Origin: Microbacteriaceae bacterium UBA4731
GTDB lineage: Bacteria; Actinomycetota; Actinomycetes; Actinomycetales; Microbacteriaceae
Length of the DNA: 23,595 bases
Direction: 5' to 3'
NCBI GenBank assembly: GCA_002404115.1
Contig: DHJB01000058.1
Span: 4,979 to 28,573 of the forward strand
Below are positions 7,979 through 14,396 of this stretch, in pieces. Each line of letters begins with the position of its first letter. Within the stretch, counting starts at the first letter, position 1. The notes beneath the pieces are model-generated. The model saw only the letters and a list, made by a program, of their open reading frames with translations. It searched no databases and had not been told where the DNA came from. Made by a program: the position numbers and the translations under genes.

Positions 7979-9541
7979 GTCGAACAGCTCACGTAACCGC
8001 CAACCGGCCTCGCCCCTGATTGTCAGGGCCGAGGCCGGTTTGCTGTTCGCCGGTGCTCCCGGTCGCGGGGCCAGCGCCACGAGCGCCGAGTTGCCGGTGC
8101 GCTCCACCAGGCTCACCGTGCAACAGGCGTCGTCCGGCTTCTCCTCCCGGCTCCCGCCCTGCTGGATCAGGCGCACCGTGTAGCTGTCCGCCGCCATGGC
8201 GGCGGACCCGGCCTGGTCGACTCCGTCGAGGCAGATAACGGATGCCGCCGCCAGGCACTCGGCCCGCAGCCGAAGCAGCACCGGGACGGCCAGGACCGGG
8301 TCGTCCCCGGCCAGCGCCGCGGCATCCGACGCGCTCCGTCCGGTTGCCGCCGCTCCCGTCGTGCGCACCGAGGATGACGGCCGCGTGTCGCTTGCCTGGC
8401 CGGCCTGGCTCGAGGCCTCGCCCGCGGGGATCACGGTGAGGGCCAGAACGGTGCCGGCCGCCGCGACGAGGCCGGCGACCAGGAGCGGACGGCGCCTGGC
8501 CCTGAGTTGGTCCCGCCACAGGCCAGGCAGGTCCCGCCACAGGCGCTGCAGCCGTTCGAGGAGGCGGTTTTCAAGGAGTTCCCTGGCCGCCGCGGGCATG
8601 GTCGACGGACGGTGGAGGCGCCCGAAACCCCGGGGAGACCGGTCGGGGGCCGGCCGGCCGCGACCGGGCGGCTCCGCGACCGCCGAGGGCGCCCGGAGCG
8701 CCTCCCGGCGCAGTCGCGCCCCGTCGACCTGGGGTGCCCGCGCCGCCGCGTCCATGCCGCCCACCGGCCGGCCGAGGCGCACCGCTTCCGCGGGGGCCCA
8801 GTCGAACAGTCGGTGCTCCAGTTCGTCCAGGCACGGCCGGAATGCCGCGCCGGCGGCCTCCCCGTCAAACCAGGCGGCGAGCTCGTCCGCCCGTCGCGCG
8901 GCGTCGTCCTGGGGGTCCAGGTGGTCGAACACGCTGCGCACGAGGGCCGCAAGCCGGGCATGGTCGTCCCGGAGGAGGCTGTTCCTGGGTGCTCCGGCGA
9001 CCGGCAGCTCCCGGAGCTCGCCCAGCCCGGCGAGCACCGGGCGGCCCCAGGCATCGAAGATGACCGTCTGCGGGCCGACCCTGCCGTGCGCGAAGCCGGC
9101 CGCGTGCACGCCGGCGAGGGCGGCAGCGACCGGCGCGAGGATTGTCACGGCCTCCCCCGGCTCGAGGCGGTTCGCCTCGCCGAGGTGGCGTCCGAGGGAG
9201 CCGCCCGACAGCAGTTCAAGTACGAGGCAGGCCCGACCGTCCGGGAGGGTCGCAACGTCGACGAGCCCGGGCAGGCGTCGGTCCGGGGCTGCCGACAGCG
9301 CCTGGATCTCCCGCTCGACCGACCCAGCGTCGGCCTCGGGCCGGAAGACCTTCAGCGCGACGGTCGAACCGTTCTCGCCGGCGTGGCCGAGGTAGACGTC
9401 CGCCCGGCTGCCCGATCCGAGCCGCCGCAGCACCCGGTAGCCCGCGATCACCGTGAGGGGCTCGGCGGGGGGCGCGGCGGGCGGCCGGGCATCCGTCGGG
9501 CCGCCGGCGGTCGCCCTGATCCGTTTCGCGCGTCTTCTCAC
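7973..9541 (-). CDS. Membrane-anchored protein kinase-like protein, predicted pseudokinase
   Basis: A 522-residue protein with a cytoplasmic kinase-like domain (~35-260), an Arg-rich stretch, one membrane helix near residues 352-372 (LLVAGLVAAAGTVLALTV) and a C-terminal part of ~145 residues, presumably outside. The glycine loop (GSGSRADVYLG, from G42), the VALK lysine K64 and an alpha-C glutamate (E78) are kept. The catalytic loop reads HGRVGPQTV where active kinases have HRDLKPxNV, so the base Asp is R154 and the Mg-binding Asn is T159. The DFG motif is GLG (172-174). It should not phosphorylate by the usual mechanism but may bind nucleotide or act as a scaffold. The start is the GTG at 9541, with no convincing ribosome-binding site, so the N-terminus is uncertain. 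It diverges from lipB and converges on sucB. Confidence 0.88.
   Translation of the reverse strand: MRRRAKRIRATAGGPTDARPPAAPPAEPLTVIAGYRVLRRLGSGSRADVYLGHAGENGSTVALKVFRPEADAGSVEREIQALSAAPDRRLPGLVDVATLPDGRACLVLELLSGGSLGRHLGEANRLEPGEAVTILAPVAAALAGVHAAGFAHGRVGPQTVIFDAWGRPVLAGLGELRELPVAGAPRNSLLRDDHARLAALVRSVFDHLDPQDDAARRADELAAWFDGEAAGAAFRPCLDELEHRLFDWAPAEAVRLGRPVGGMDAAARAPQVDGARLRREALRAPSAVAEPPGRGRPAPDRSPRGFGRLHRPSTMPAAARELLENRLLERLQRLWRDLPGLWRDQLRARRRPLLVAGLVAAAGTVLALTVIPAGEASSQAGQASDTRPSSSVRTTGAAATGRSASDAAALAGDDPVLAVPVLLRLRAECLAAASVICLDGVDQAGSAAMAADSYTVRLIQQGGSREEKPDDACCTVSLVERTGNSALVALAPRPGAPANSKPASALTIRGEAGWRLRELFDY
8002..8040 (+). terminator. Probable sucB terminator hairpin inside the 3' end of the kinase-like gene
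   Basis: AACCGGCCTCG pairs with CGAGGCCGGTT, then after one mismatch CCCTGA pairs with TCAGGG around a 3-nt loop, giving 17 pairs with one mismatch. TTTGCTGTT follows on the plus strand only after the stem (the last two stem bases are also T). It lies 82 nt past the sucB stop and within the last codons of the converging gene. Confidence 0.6.
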
Positions 9542-9556
9542 CCCGCTATCGTGGTC

Positions 9557-9576
9557 CCCTGCCCGGTGCGGCAGGG
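9557..9576. promoter_or_regulatory. Inverted repeat between the kinase-like gene and lipB
   Basis: CCCTGCC (9557-9563) and GGCAGGG (9570-9576) form a perfect 7-bp inverted repeat with a 6-nt centre, 15 bp upstream of the kinase-like start codon. It is a candidate operator or leader hairpin in the 110-bp divergent region. Confidence 0.35.
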
Positions 9577-9639
9577 AGCATTCGTCCGCGGTGGGGAGAG
9601 CGGGCGCGGGCGTGGGCCTGTCGAGGACCGCCCGGGCCG

Positions 9640-9645
9640 TAGACT
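9640..9645 (+). promoter_or_regulatory. Predicted -10 element of lipB (leaderless)
   Basis: TAGACT is followed by 6 nt and the lipB ATG at 9652. No Shine-Dalgarno sequence fits in the gap. Confidence 0.55.
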
Positions 9646-9651
9646 ATCCCC

Positions 9652-10287
9652 ATGCTCGACTTTGTCGTCGCGGGGCTAAGCGCCAACTCCGTGCCGTATG
9701 TTGAGGGCCTTGAGCTCCAACGCGCAGTCCATCGTTCGGTCGTTTCCGGTGAGAAACCCGACACCGTCATCTTCCTCGAACACCCCGCCGTGTATACGGC
9801 CGGGAAACGCACGGAGCCGGAGGAGCGTCCCACAGACGGCACTCCAGTCATCGACGTCGACCGAGGCGGGAAGATCACCTGGCACGGACCGGGCCAGCTG
9901 GTCGGCTACCCGATCCTGCACCTCGCCGAGCCCATCGACGTCGTCGGCTACGTGCGCATGCTCGAAGGGATCCTGATCGACGTGCTCGCCGAGTTCGGCA
10001 TCGACGGCCGCCAGGTTCGCGGCCGGTCGGGCGTCTGGGTCGGTCCCGTTGGATGTGAAGAGAAAATCGCGGCCATCGGCATCCGCGTCGCCGAAGGAGT
10101 CACCATGCACGGATTCGCCCTCAATTGCAGCAACTCGCTCGACCCGTACAGCCGCATCATCGCGTGCGGGATCAGGGATGCCGGGGTGACGACCATGTCA
10201 CGCGTGCTCGGCCGTGAGGTCTACACGTCGGAGCTGATCGAACCGATCAAGGCCCGCTTCCTGAGCTCCGTGGCGGTCGCCGCATGA
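9652..10287 (+). CDS. lipB: Lipoyl(octanoyl) transferase
   Basis: A 211-residue cytosolic enzyme that moves octanoyl from acyl carrier protein to the target lysine of lipoyl domains such as SucB K43, through a Cys acyl intermediate. Diagnostic segments are [20 protein letters not shown], the catalytic K138 in [10 protein letters not shown], and C172 in RIIACGI. Length is normal. The start at 9652 is supported by a -10 hexamer 6 nt upstream. The stop TGA overlaps the lipA ATG by 4 nt (ATGA at 10284-10287), so the two genes are translationally coupled and octanoylation is followed directly by sulfur insertion. Confidence 0.96.
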   Translation: MLDFVVAGLSANSVPYVEGLELQRAVHRSVVSGEKPDTVIFLEHPAVYTAGKRTEPEERPTDGTPVIDVDRGGKITWHGPGQLVGYPILHLAEPIDVVGYVRMLEGILIDVLAEFGIDGRQVRGRSGVWVGPVGCEEKIAAIGIRVAEGVTMHGFALNCSNSLDPYSRIIACGIRDAGVTTMSRVLGREVYTSELIEPIKARFLSSVAVAA

Positions 10288-11273
10288 ACGCCGTGCCAGA
10301 GGGCCGGAAGATGCTTCGGCTCGAAATCCGGAACGCGGAGACTCCCATTGAGCGCAAGCCCGAGTGGATCAAGATCAAGGCCAAGATGGGCCCCGAGTAC
10401 CAGAAGATGCAGAGCCTCGTCAAGAGCGAGGACCTGCACACGGTCTGCCAGGAGGCCGGCTGTCCCAACATTTACGAATGCTGGGAAGACCGCGAGGCGA
10501 CCTTCCTGATCGGCGGCTCGCAGTGCACCCGGCGCTGCGACTTCTGCATGATCGACACCGGCCGGCCGGCCGACTACGACCGCGACGAGCCCCGCCGGGT
10601 GGCCGAATCCGTCGTCAAGATGCAACTGCGTTACGCAACCGTCACCGGCGTCGCCCGCGACGACCAGCCCGACGAGGGATCGTGGATCTACGCCGAGACA
10701 ATCCGGCAGATCCACCAGCAGAGCCCCGGCACCGGGGTGGAGATCCTGGTTCCGGACTTCTCCGGCAACCCTGACCACCTGGGCGAGGTCTTCTCGGCCA
10801 AACCAGAGGTGTTCGCGCACAACGTGGAGACGGTGCCGCGCATCTTCAAGCGTGTGCGCCCGGCCTTCCGGTACGACCGCTCGCTCGACGTGCTCACCCA
10901 GGGACGCAACGCCGGCCTGATCACCAAGTCGAACCTGATTCTCGGCATGGGCGAGGAACGTGCAGAGGTCAGCCAGGCCCTGCAGGACCTGCACGACGCC
11001 GGTACCGACATCATCACGATCACCCAGTACCTGCGCCCGAGCGCCCGCCACCTTCCGGTGGCCCGCTGGGTGAAGCCGCAGGAGTTCGTCGAGCTCAAGG
11101 AGGAAGCCGAGGCCATCGGGTTCCTCGGTGTGCTCTCCGGTCCGCTGGTGCGTTCCTCCTACCGCGCCGGCCGTCTCTGGGCCCAGTCGATGCAGAAGAG
11201 CGGCCGCGAGGTTCCGGAGGATCTGCGGCACCTCGCCGACGCGACGCTCGGCTTCGCGCAGGCGGTTTCGTGA
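10284..11273 (+). CDS. lipA: Lipoyl synthase (radical SAM)
   Basis: A 329-residue iron-sulfur enzyme that inserts two sulfurs into protein-bound octanoyl groups. The radical-SAM cluster cysteines are C81, C85 and C88 (CTRRCDFC). The auxiliary cluster that donates sulfur uses C55, C60 and C66 in [12 protein letters not shown]. The C-terminal serine ligand motif RSSYRAG is also present. The N-terminal segment ([19 protein letters not shown]) is typical of actinobacterial LipA and supports the start overlapping lipB rather than an internal ATG at 10311. Second gene of a lipBA operon. A DUF4191 gene follows 48 bp downstream with its own predicted promoter. Confidence 0.97.
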   Translation: MNAVPEGRKMLRLEIRNAETPIERKPEWIKIKAKMGPEYQKMQSLVKSEDLHTVCQEAGCPNIYECWEDREATFLIGGSQCTRRCDFCMIDTGRPADYDRDEPRRVAESVVKMQLRYATVTGVARDDQPDEGSWIYAETIRQIHQQSPGTGVEILVPDFSGNPDHLGEVFSAKPEVFAHNVETVPRIFKRVRPAFRYDRSLDVLTQGRNAGLITKSNLILGMGEERAEVSQALQDLHDAGTDIITITQYLRPSARHLPVARWVKPQEFVELKEEAEAIGFLGVLSGPLVRSSYRAGRLWAQSMQKSGREVPEDLRHLADATLGFAQAVS

Positions 11274-11308
11274 CCCCGATTCGGTCACGCGGCAATCGGG
11301 CGACTGGG

Positions 11309-11314
11309 TAGTCT
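11309..11314 (+). promoter_or_regulatory. Predicted -10 element of the DUF4191 gene (leaderless)
   Basis: TAGTCT is followed by 7 nt and the ATG at 11322. This suggests the gene can be transcribed separately from lipBA. Confidence 0.5.
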
Positions 11315-11321
11315 TAGAACC

Positions 11322-12032
11322 ATGGCACGCAGCAAGGACCAGTCCCCCAAAACCCCTAAAGAACCCGGCCGCCTGAAGCAAATGTGGCAGGTGTTCCAGA
11401 TGACGAGGCGTTACGACTCGAACATCGTCCTGTTCATGATCCTGGCGTTCGTTGTTCCCGTCGCGATCACTTTGGGCCTGGCCCTCCTGCTCTCGCCGGG
11501 CAACGTTCTGACGATTGTGCTCTGGGTGATCGCCGGCGTCCTCGCCGGTGTCCTCGCGATGCTGATCATCCTGGGTCGCCGCGCCGAGAAGGCCGCCTAC
11601 TCGCAGATCGAGGGCCAGCCCGGAGCGGTCGGCGCCGTCCTGCGGAGCTCGCTCAAGCGCGGCTGGGTCGGCAGCGAAATGCCCGTGGCCGTGAACGGCA
11701 AGACGCAGGATGCCGTCTACCGCGCGGTTGGCCGCGGCGGTGTCGTACTGATCAGCGAGGGCCCCCGCACGCGCACCGCGCGCATGCTGGACGAGGAACG
11801 CCGCATGGTGTCCCGGCTCGGCGGAAAGATCGCCGTGACCGTGATCTCCGTCGGCCCCGACCCCGAGGCCGTGCCGTTGCACAAGCTCGCTCGGCGCCTG
11901 ACCAAGATCAAGCCGACCCTCACCAAGGCCGAGGTCCTCGCCGTCAACAACCGCCTGAACTCGATGACCAAGAAGCTGCCGATCCCCAAGGGCATCGACC
12001 CGACCAAGGCCCGCCCCCAGCGCGGCAACTAA
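11322..12032 (+). CDS. DUF4191 domain-containing membrane protein
   Basis: A 236-residue protein with two adjacent membrane helices near residues 32-55 and 60-85, separated by a short LLSPGNV-like turn. A conserved soluble C-terminal region of ~150 residues follows (EGQPGAVGAVLRSSLKRGW, then GRGGVVLISEGPRTRTARML). This pattern matches the actinobacterial DUF4191 family, whose function is unknown; family members commonly follow lipA, as in the mycobacterial Rv2219 position. The first ~25 residues are charged and likely cytoplasmic. The C-terminus is basic (Lys/Pro-rich). It ends just before a strong T-tailed palindrome and converges with the RDD gene. Confidence 0.88.
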   Translation: MARSKDQSPKTPKEPGRLKQMWQVFQMTRRYDSNIVLFMILAFVVPVAITLGLALLLSPGNVLTIVLWVIAGVLAGVLAMLIILGRRAEKAAYSQIEGQPGAVGAVLRSSLKRGWVGSEMPVAVNGKTQDAVYRAVGRGGVVLISEGPRTRTARMLDEERRMVSRLGGKIAVTVISVGPDPEAVPLHKLARRLTKIKPTLTKAEVLAVNNRLNSMTKKLPIPKGIDPTKARPQRGN

Positions 12033-12066
12033 CTCGTCCCTCCACTCGCCTCACGCGCATCCCACC

Positions 12067-12139
12067 AGCCCGCGAGTGAGCAGTTTCGGCGGTAAACCCA
12101 CTCCGGGAACCGCGGAAAGTGCTCACTCGCGGGCTTTTT
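12067..12139. terminator. Long palindromic terminator between DUF4191 and RDD genes
   Basis: A perfect 16-bp inverted repeat, AGCCCGCGAGTGAGCA (12067-12082) with TGCTCACTCGCGGGCT (12120-12135), is followed by TTTT on the plus strand. The stem can extend inward past a mismatch (TTTC with GAAA, then GCGGT with ACCGC). It lies between two convergent genes. The T run marks it mainly as the terminator of the plus-strand gene; on the minus strand no U tract follows. Confidence 0.8.
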
Positions 12140-12170
12140 CGCGCCCGGGAAGCGCGCCCGGGAAGAACGC

Positions 12171-12614
12171 TTAGGCGCGGATGAGGACGGTGCCGGCGAC
12201 CTTGTCGTGGAAGCCGCGCTGGTCCGAGTCCCAGACCAGGGCAGGTACGACGAGGCCGAGCAGCACCGATCGCACGACCGGGCGCCAGAGGCCGACCCAG
12301 CCGCCCGTCAGCGGCACGACCCGCAGCCCGAGCAGACGGTGCCCGATGCTGCCGCCGATCGTCGGGATGAAGATGATCTGCAGCACGACGAAGCAGAGCG
12401 TGATCGTCAGGTCCATGACCGCGGGATCGTCGCTGTGGAATAACAGTGAGGCCACGCCGTAACCGAGAGCCCAGTCGATCGCGAGGGCTGCGACACGCCG
12501 GCCGGCCCGGCCCACTGACCCTGGCCCGGAAGCCGGGAGCCCGAGGCGCTCCCCCGGCCACCGACTCGGGGCGAGCTGGCCAAAGGTGGTGGGTTTCGAG
12601 GATGATGCCGTCAC
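12171..12614 (-). CDS. RDD family membrane protein
   Basis: A 147-residue small membrane protein of unknown role with the RDD-family layout of about three hydrophobic segments. The eponymous Arg and first Asp are in GRAGRRVAALAIDWALGYG, and IGGSIGHRLLGLRVVPL is the second conserved block. A further Asp is seen in the C-terminal WDSDQRG. The start is the GTG at 12614: a TAGAAT hexamer ends exactly 6 nt upstream, indicating a leaderless message. It is divergent from glnA1, and the GlnR box of the intergenic region would cover its -35 region, so it may share nitrogen control. An RDD gene occupies the same place next to glnA1 in mycobacteria. Confidence 0.88.
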   Translation of the reverse strand: MTASSSKPTTFGQLAPSRWPGERLGLPASGPGSVGRAGRRVAALAIDWALGYGVASLLFHSDDPAVMDLTITLCFVVLQIIFIPTIGGSIGHRLLGLRVVPLTGGWVGLWRPVVRSVLLGLVVPALVWDSDQRGFHDKVAGTVLIRA

Positions 12615-12620
12615 CTGATG

Positions 12621-12626
12621 ATTCTA
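12621..12626 (-). promoter_or_regulatory. Predicted -10 element of the RDD gene (leaderless)
   Basis: On the minus strand TAGAAT (5 of 6 to the TATAAT consensus) is followed by CATCAG and the GTG start. The GlnR box begins 16 bp further upstream. Confidence 0.6.
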
Positions 12627-12642
12627 CCGAGCGACGGTCGGC

Positions 12643-12680
12643 GTAACATGTGTGAAACATAAGCGTCACTGCCGGGAAAT
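12643..12680 (+). promoter_or_regulatory. GlnR operator upstream of glnA1
   Basis: GTAAC (12643-12647), GAAAC (12654-12658), GTCAC (12665-12669) and GAAAT (12676-12680) are spaced by exactly 6 nt each. This reproduces the a-site/b-site arrangement gTnAc-n6-GaAAc-n6-GTnAC-n6-GaAAc described for actinobacterial GlnR, with one deviation, the final T. It sits just upstream of the likely glnA1 -10 (TAATCT, 12691-12696), in the position of a -35. glnA1 is the classic GlnR target. Confidence 0.88.
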
Positions 12681-12690
12681 CCCGCAGGAC

Positions 12691-12696
12691 TAATCT
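12691..12696 (+). promoter_or_regulatory. Predicted -10 element of glnA1
   Basis: TAATCT lies 10 bp past the GlnR box. A start near 12703 would give a ~54-nt leader ending in a GGAG ribosome-binding site (12744-12747), 9 nt before the ATG. The -35 position is occupied by the GlnR box, as expected for an activator-dependent promoter. Confidence 0.5.
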
Positions 12697-12756
12697 CAGT
12701 GAAGCCGCAGTGCGACTTTTCTAGTTCCACGCCCACGCCGTTTGGAGTAAACACGC

Positions 12757-14181
12757 ATGTTCCGCGATTCGTCAGAAGTGCTCAAGTACATCAAGGAAAC
12801 GGACGTCAAGTTCCTTGACATCCGTTTCACCGACTTGCCTGGTGTGCAGCAGCACTTCAACATCCCGGCGTCGACCGTCGACGAAGATTTCTTCACCGTC
12901 GGCCAAATGTTCGATGGCTCGTCGATCCGCGGTTTCGCGTCGATCCACGAATCGGACATGCAGCTCATCCCGGATGTCACCACCGCGTACATCGACGCCT
13001 TCCGCGCCGAGCGCACGCTCATCATGCTCTTCGACATCTACAACCCGCGCAACGGCGAGATCTACTCCAAGGACCCGCGCCAGGTTGCCAAGAAGGCCGA
13101 GAAGTACCTCGCGTCGACCGGCATCGCCGACACCGCTTTCTTCGCCCCCGAGGCCGAGTTCTACATCTTCGACGACGTGCGCTACGAAGTGAACCAGTAC
13201 TCAAGCTTCTACGCCGTCGACTCCAGTGAGGGTGCCTGGAACTCGGGCAAGAAGGAAGAGGGCGGAAACCTCGCCAACAAGACGCCGTACAAGGGCGGCT
13301 ACTTCCCGGTCAGCCCGGTCGACCAGCACGCCGACCTGCGCGACGACATCTGTCTCAAGCTGATCGACGCCGGACTCATTCTCGAACGCAGCCACCACGA
13401 GGTCGGCACCGGCGGCCAGGGCGAGATCAACTACCGCTTCGACACCATGGTCCACGCGGCCGACGACCTCCTGAAGTTCAAGTACATCGTCAAGAACACG
13501 GCGCACGACTGGGGCAAGACCGCCACCTTCATGCCGAAGCCCCTGTTCGGCGACAACGGATCCGGCATGCACACGCACCAGTCGCTCTGGTCAGAGGGCA
13601 AGCCGTTGTTCTACGACGAGGCCGGCTACGGCGGACTCTCCGACCTCGCGCGCTGGTACATCGGCGGCCTGCTCAAGCACGCCCCGGCCGTCCTGGCGTT
13701 CACGAACCCGAGCGTCAACTCCTACCACCGTCTCGTCCCCGGCTTCGAAGCCCCGGTCAACCTGGTCTACTCGGCCGGCAACCGCTCTGCCTCGATCCGC
13801 ATCCCGATCACCGGCACGAACCCGAAGGCCAAGCGCATCGAGTTCCGCGCGCCGGATGCCTCCGGCAACCCGTACCTGGCCTTCGCCGCGCAGCTCATGG
13901 CCGGCCTCGACGGAATCAAGAACCGCATCGAGCCGCACGAGCCCGTCGACAAGGACCTCTACGAGCTCCCGCCCGAAGAAGCCAAGAACATCCCCCAGGT
14001 TCCGGCATCCCTCGAGGAGGCCCTGCTCGCCCTCGAGGCCGACCACGACTTCCTGCTCGCCGGAAACGTGTTCACGCCCGAACTGATCGAAACCTGGATC
14101 GACTTCAAGCGTGAGAAGGAAATCAAGCCGCTCGCGCAGCGTCCGCACCCGTTCGAGTACGAGCTCTACTACGGCGTCTAA
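12757..14181 (+). CDS. glnA1: Glutamine synthetase type I (main ammonium-assimilating enzyme)
   Basis: A 474-residue dodecameric enzyme making glutamine from glutamate, ammonia and ATP in the cytoplasm. Visible active-site blocks are [58 protein letters not shown] and NRSASIRIP. The adenylylation site is Y402 in [10 protein letters not shown], matching Y397 of the E. coli enzyme, so GlnE encoded just downstream on the other strand should control it. Length and the ~25-residue insertion relative to GSI-alpha indicate the GSI-beta class. The start at 12757 has GGAG 9 nt upstream. A complete GlnR box upstream indicates nitrogen-responsive transcription. Confidence 0.97.
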   Translation: MFRDSSEVLKYIKETDVKFLDIRFTDLPGVQQHFNIPASTVDEDFFTVGQMFDGSSIRGFASIHESDMQLIPDVTTAYIDAFRAERTLIMLFDIYNPRNGEIYSKDPRQVAKKAEKYLASTGIADTAFFAPEAEFYIFDDVRYEVNQYSSFYAVDSSEGAWNSGKKEEGGNLANKTPYKGGYFPVSPVDQHADLRDDICLKLIDAGLILERSHHEVGTGGQGEINYRFDTMVHAADDLLKFKYIVKNTAHDWGKTATFMPKPLFGDNGSGMHTHQSLWSEGKPLFYDEAGYGGLSDLARWYIGGLLKHAPAVLAFTNPSVNSYHRLVPGFEAPVNLVYSAGNRSASIRIPITGTNPKAKRIEFRAPDASGNPYLAFAAQLMAGLDGIKNRIEPHEPVDKDLYELPPEEAKNIPQVPASLEEALLALEADHDFLLAGNVFTPELIETWIDFKREKEIKPLAQRPHPFEYELYYGV

Positions 14182-14197
14182 ACCGCCCGGTAATTCA

Positions 14198-14237
14198 CGG
14201 CAGGGGCCGCATCTCTTCGGAGCTGCGGCCCCTGCTG
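14198..14237 (+). terminator. Terminator-like hairpin after glnA1
   Basis: GCAGGGGCCGCA (14200-14211) pairs perfectly with TGCGGCCCCTGC (14224-14235). Inside, CTC and GAG close a TTCG tetraloop after a single mismatch, and two outer pairs extend the stem. It starts 16 nt past the glnA1 stop. No U tract follows, so it could act bidirectionally or as an mRNA-stabilising 3' hairpin. Confidence 0.65.
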
Positions 14238-14252
14238 CATTGTCGCCCCAAC

Positions 14253-14333
14253 CGAATTCGACGGAGATTTTGCCCGAGCGGGCCGTTTTCGGGGCGAAAC
14301 AGTCGATTTCGAGAAGAATCTCCGTCGAATTCG
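14253..14333. repeat. 81-bp element with 17-bp perfect inverted ends
   Basis: The left arm 14253-14269 (CGAATTCGACGGAGATT) is the exact reverse complement of the right arm 14317-14333. The 47-bp centre includes a minor inner repeat (CGAAA/TTTCG). It sits between the glnA1 hairpin and the glnE stop in the convergent gap. It is too long and too unlike a terminator to be one, and resembles a small palindromic repeat or MITE-like element. A single copy is seen in this window. Confidence 0.6.
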
Positions 14334-14396
14334 AACCCGCGGGGCGGGGTGTGCGCGTGCGCGGGGTGGGGAGCGCGAGCGCGCGGGCGGCGCGGG

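Noticed and set aside
10221..11882. A 553-codon minus-strand open frame across lipA and DUF4191
   Set aside because: It spans two clear genes on the opposite strand and has no family-like segment.
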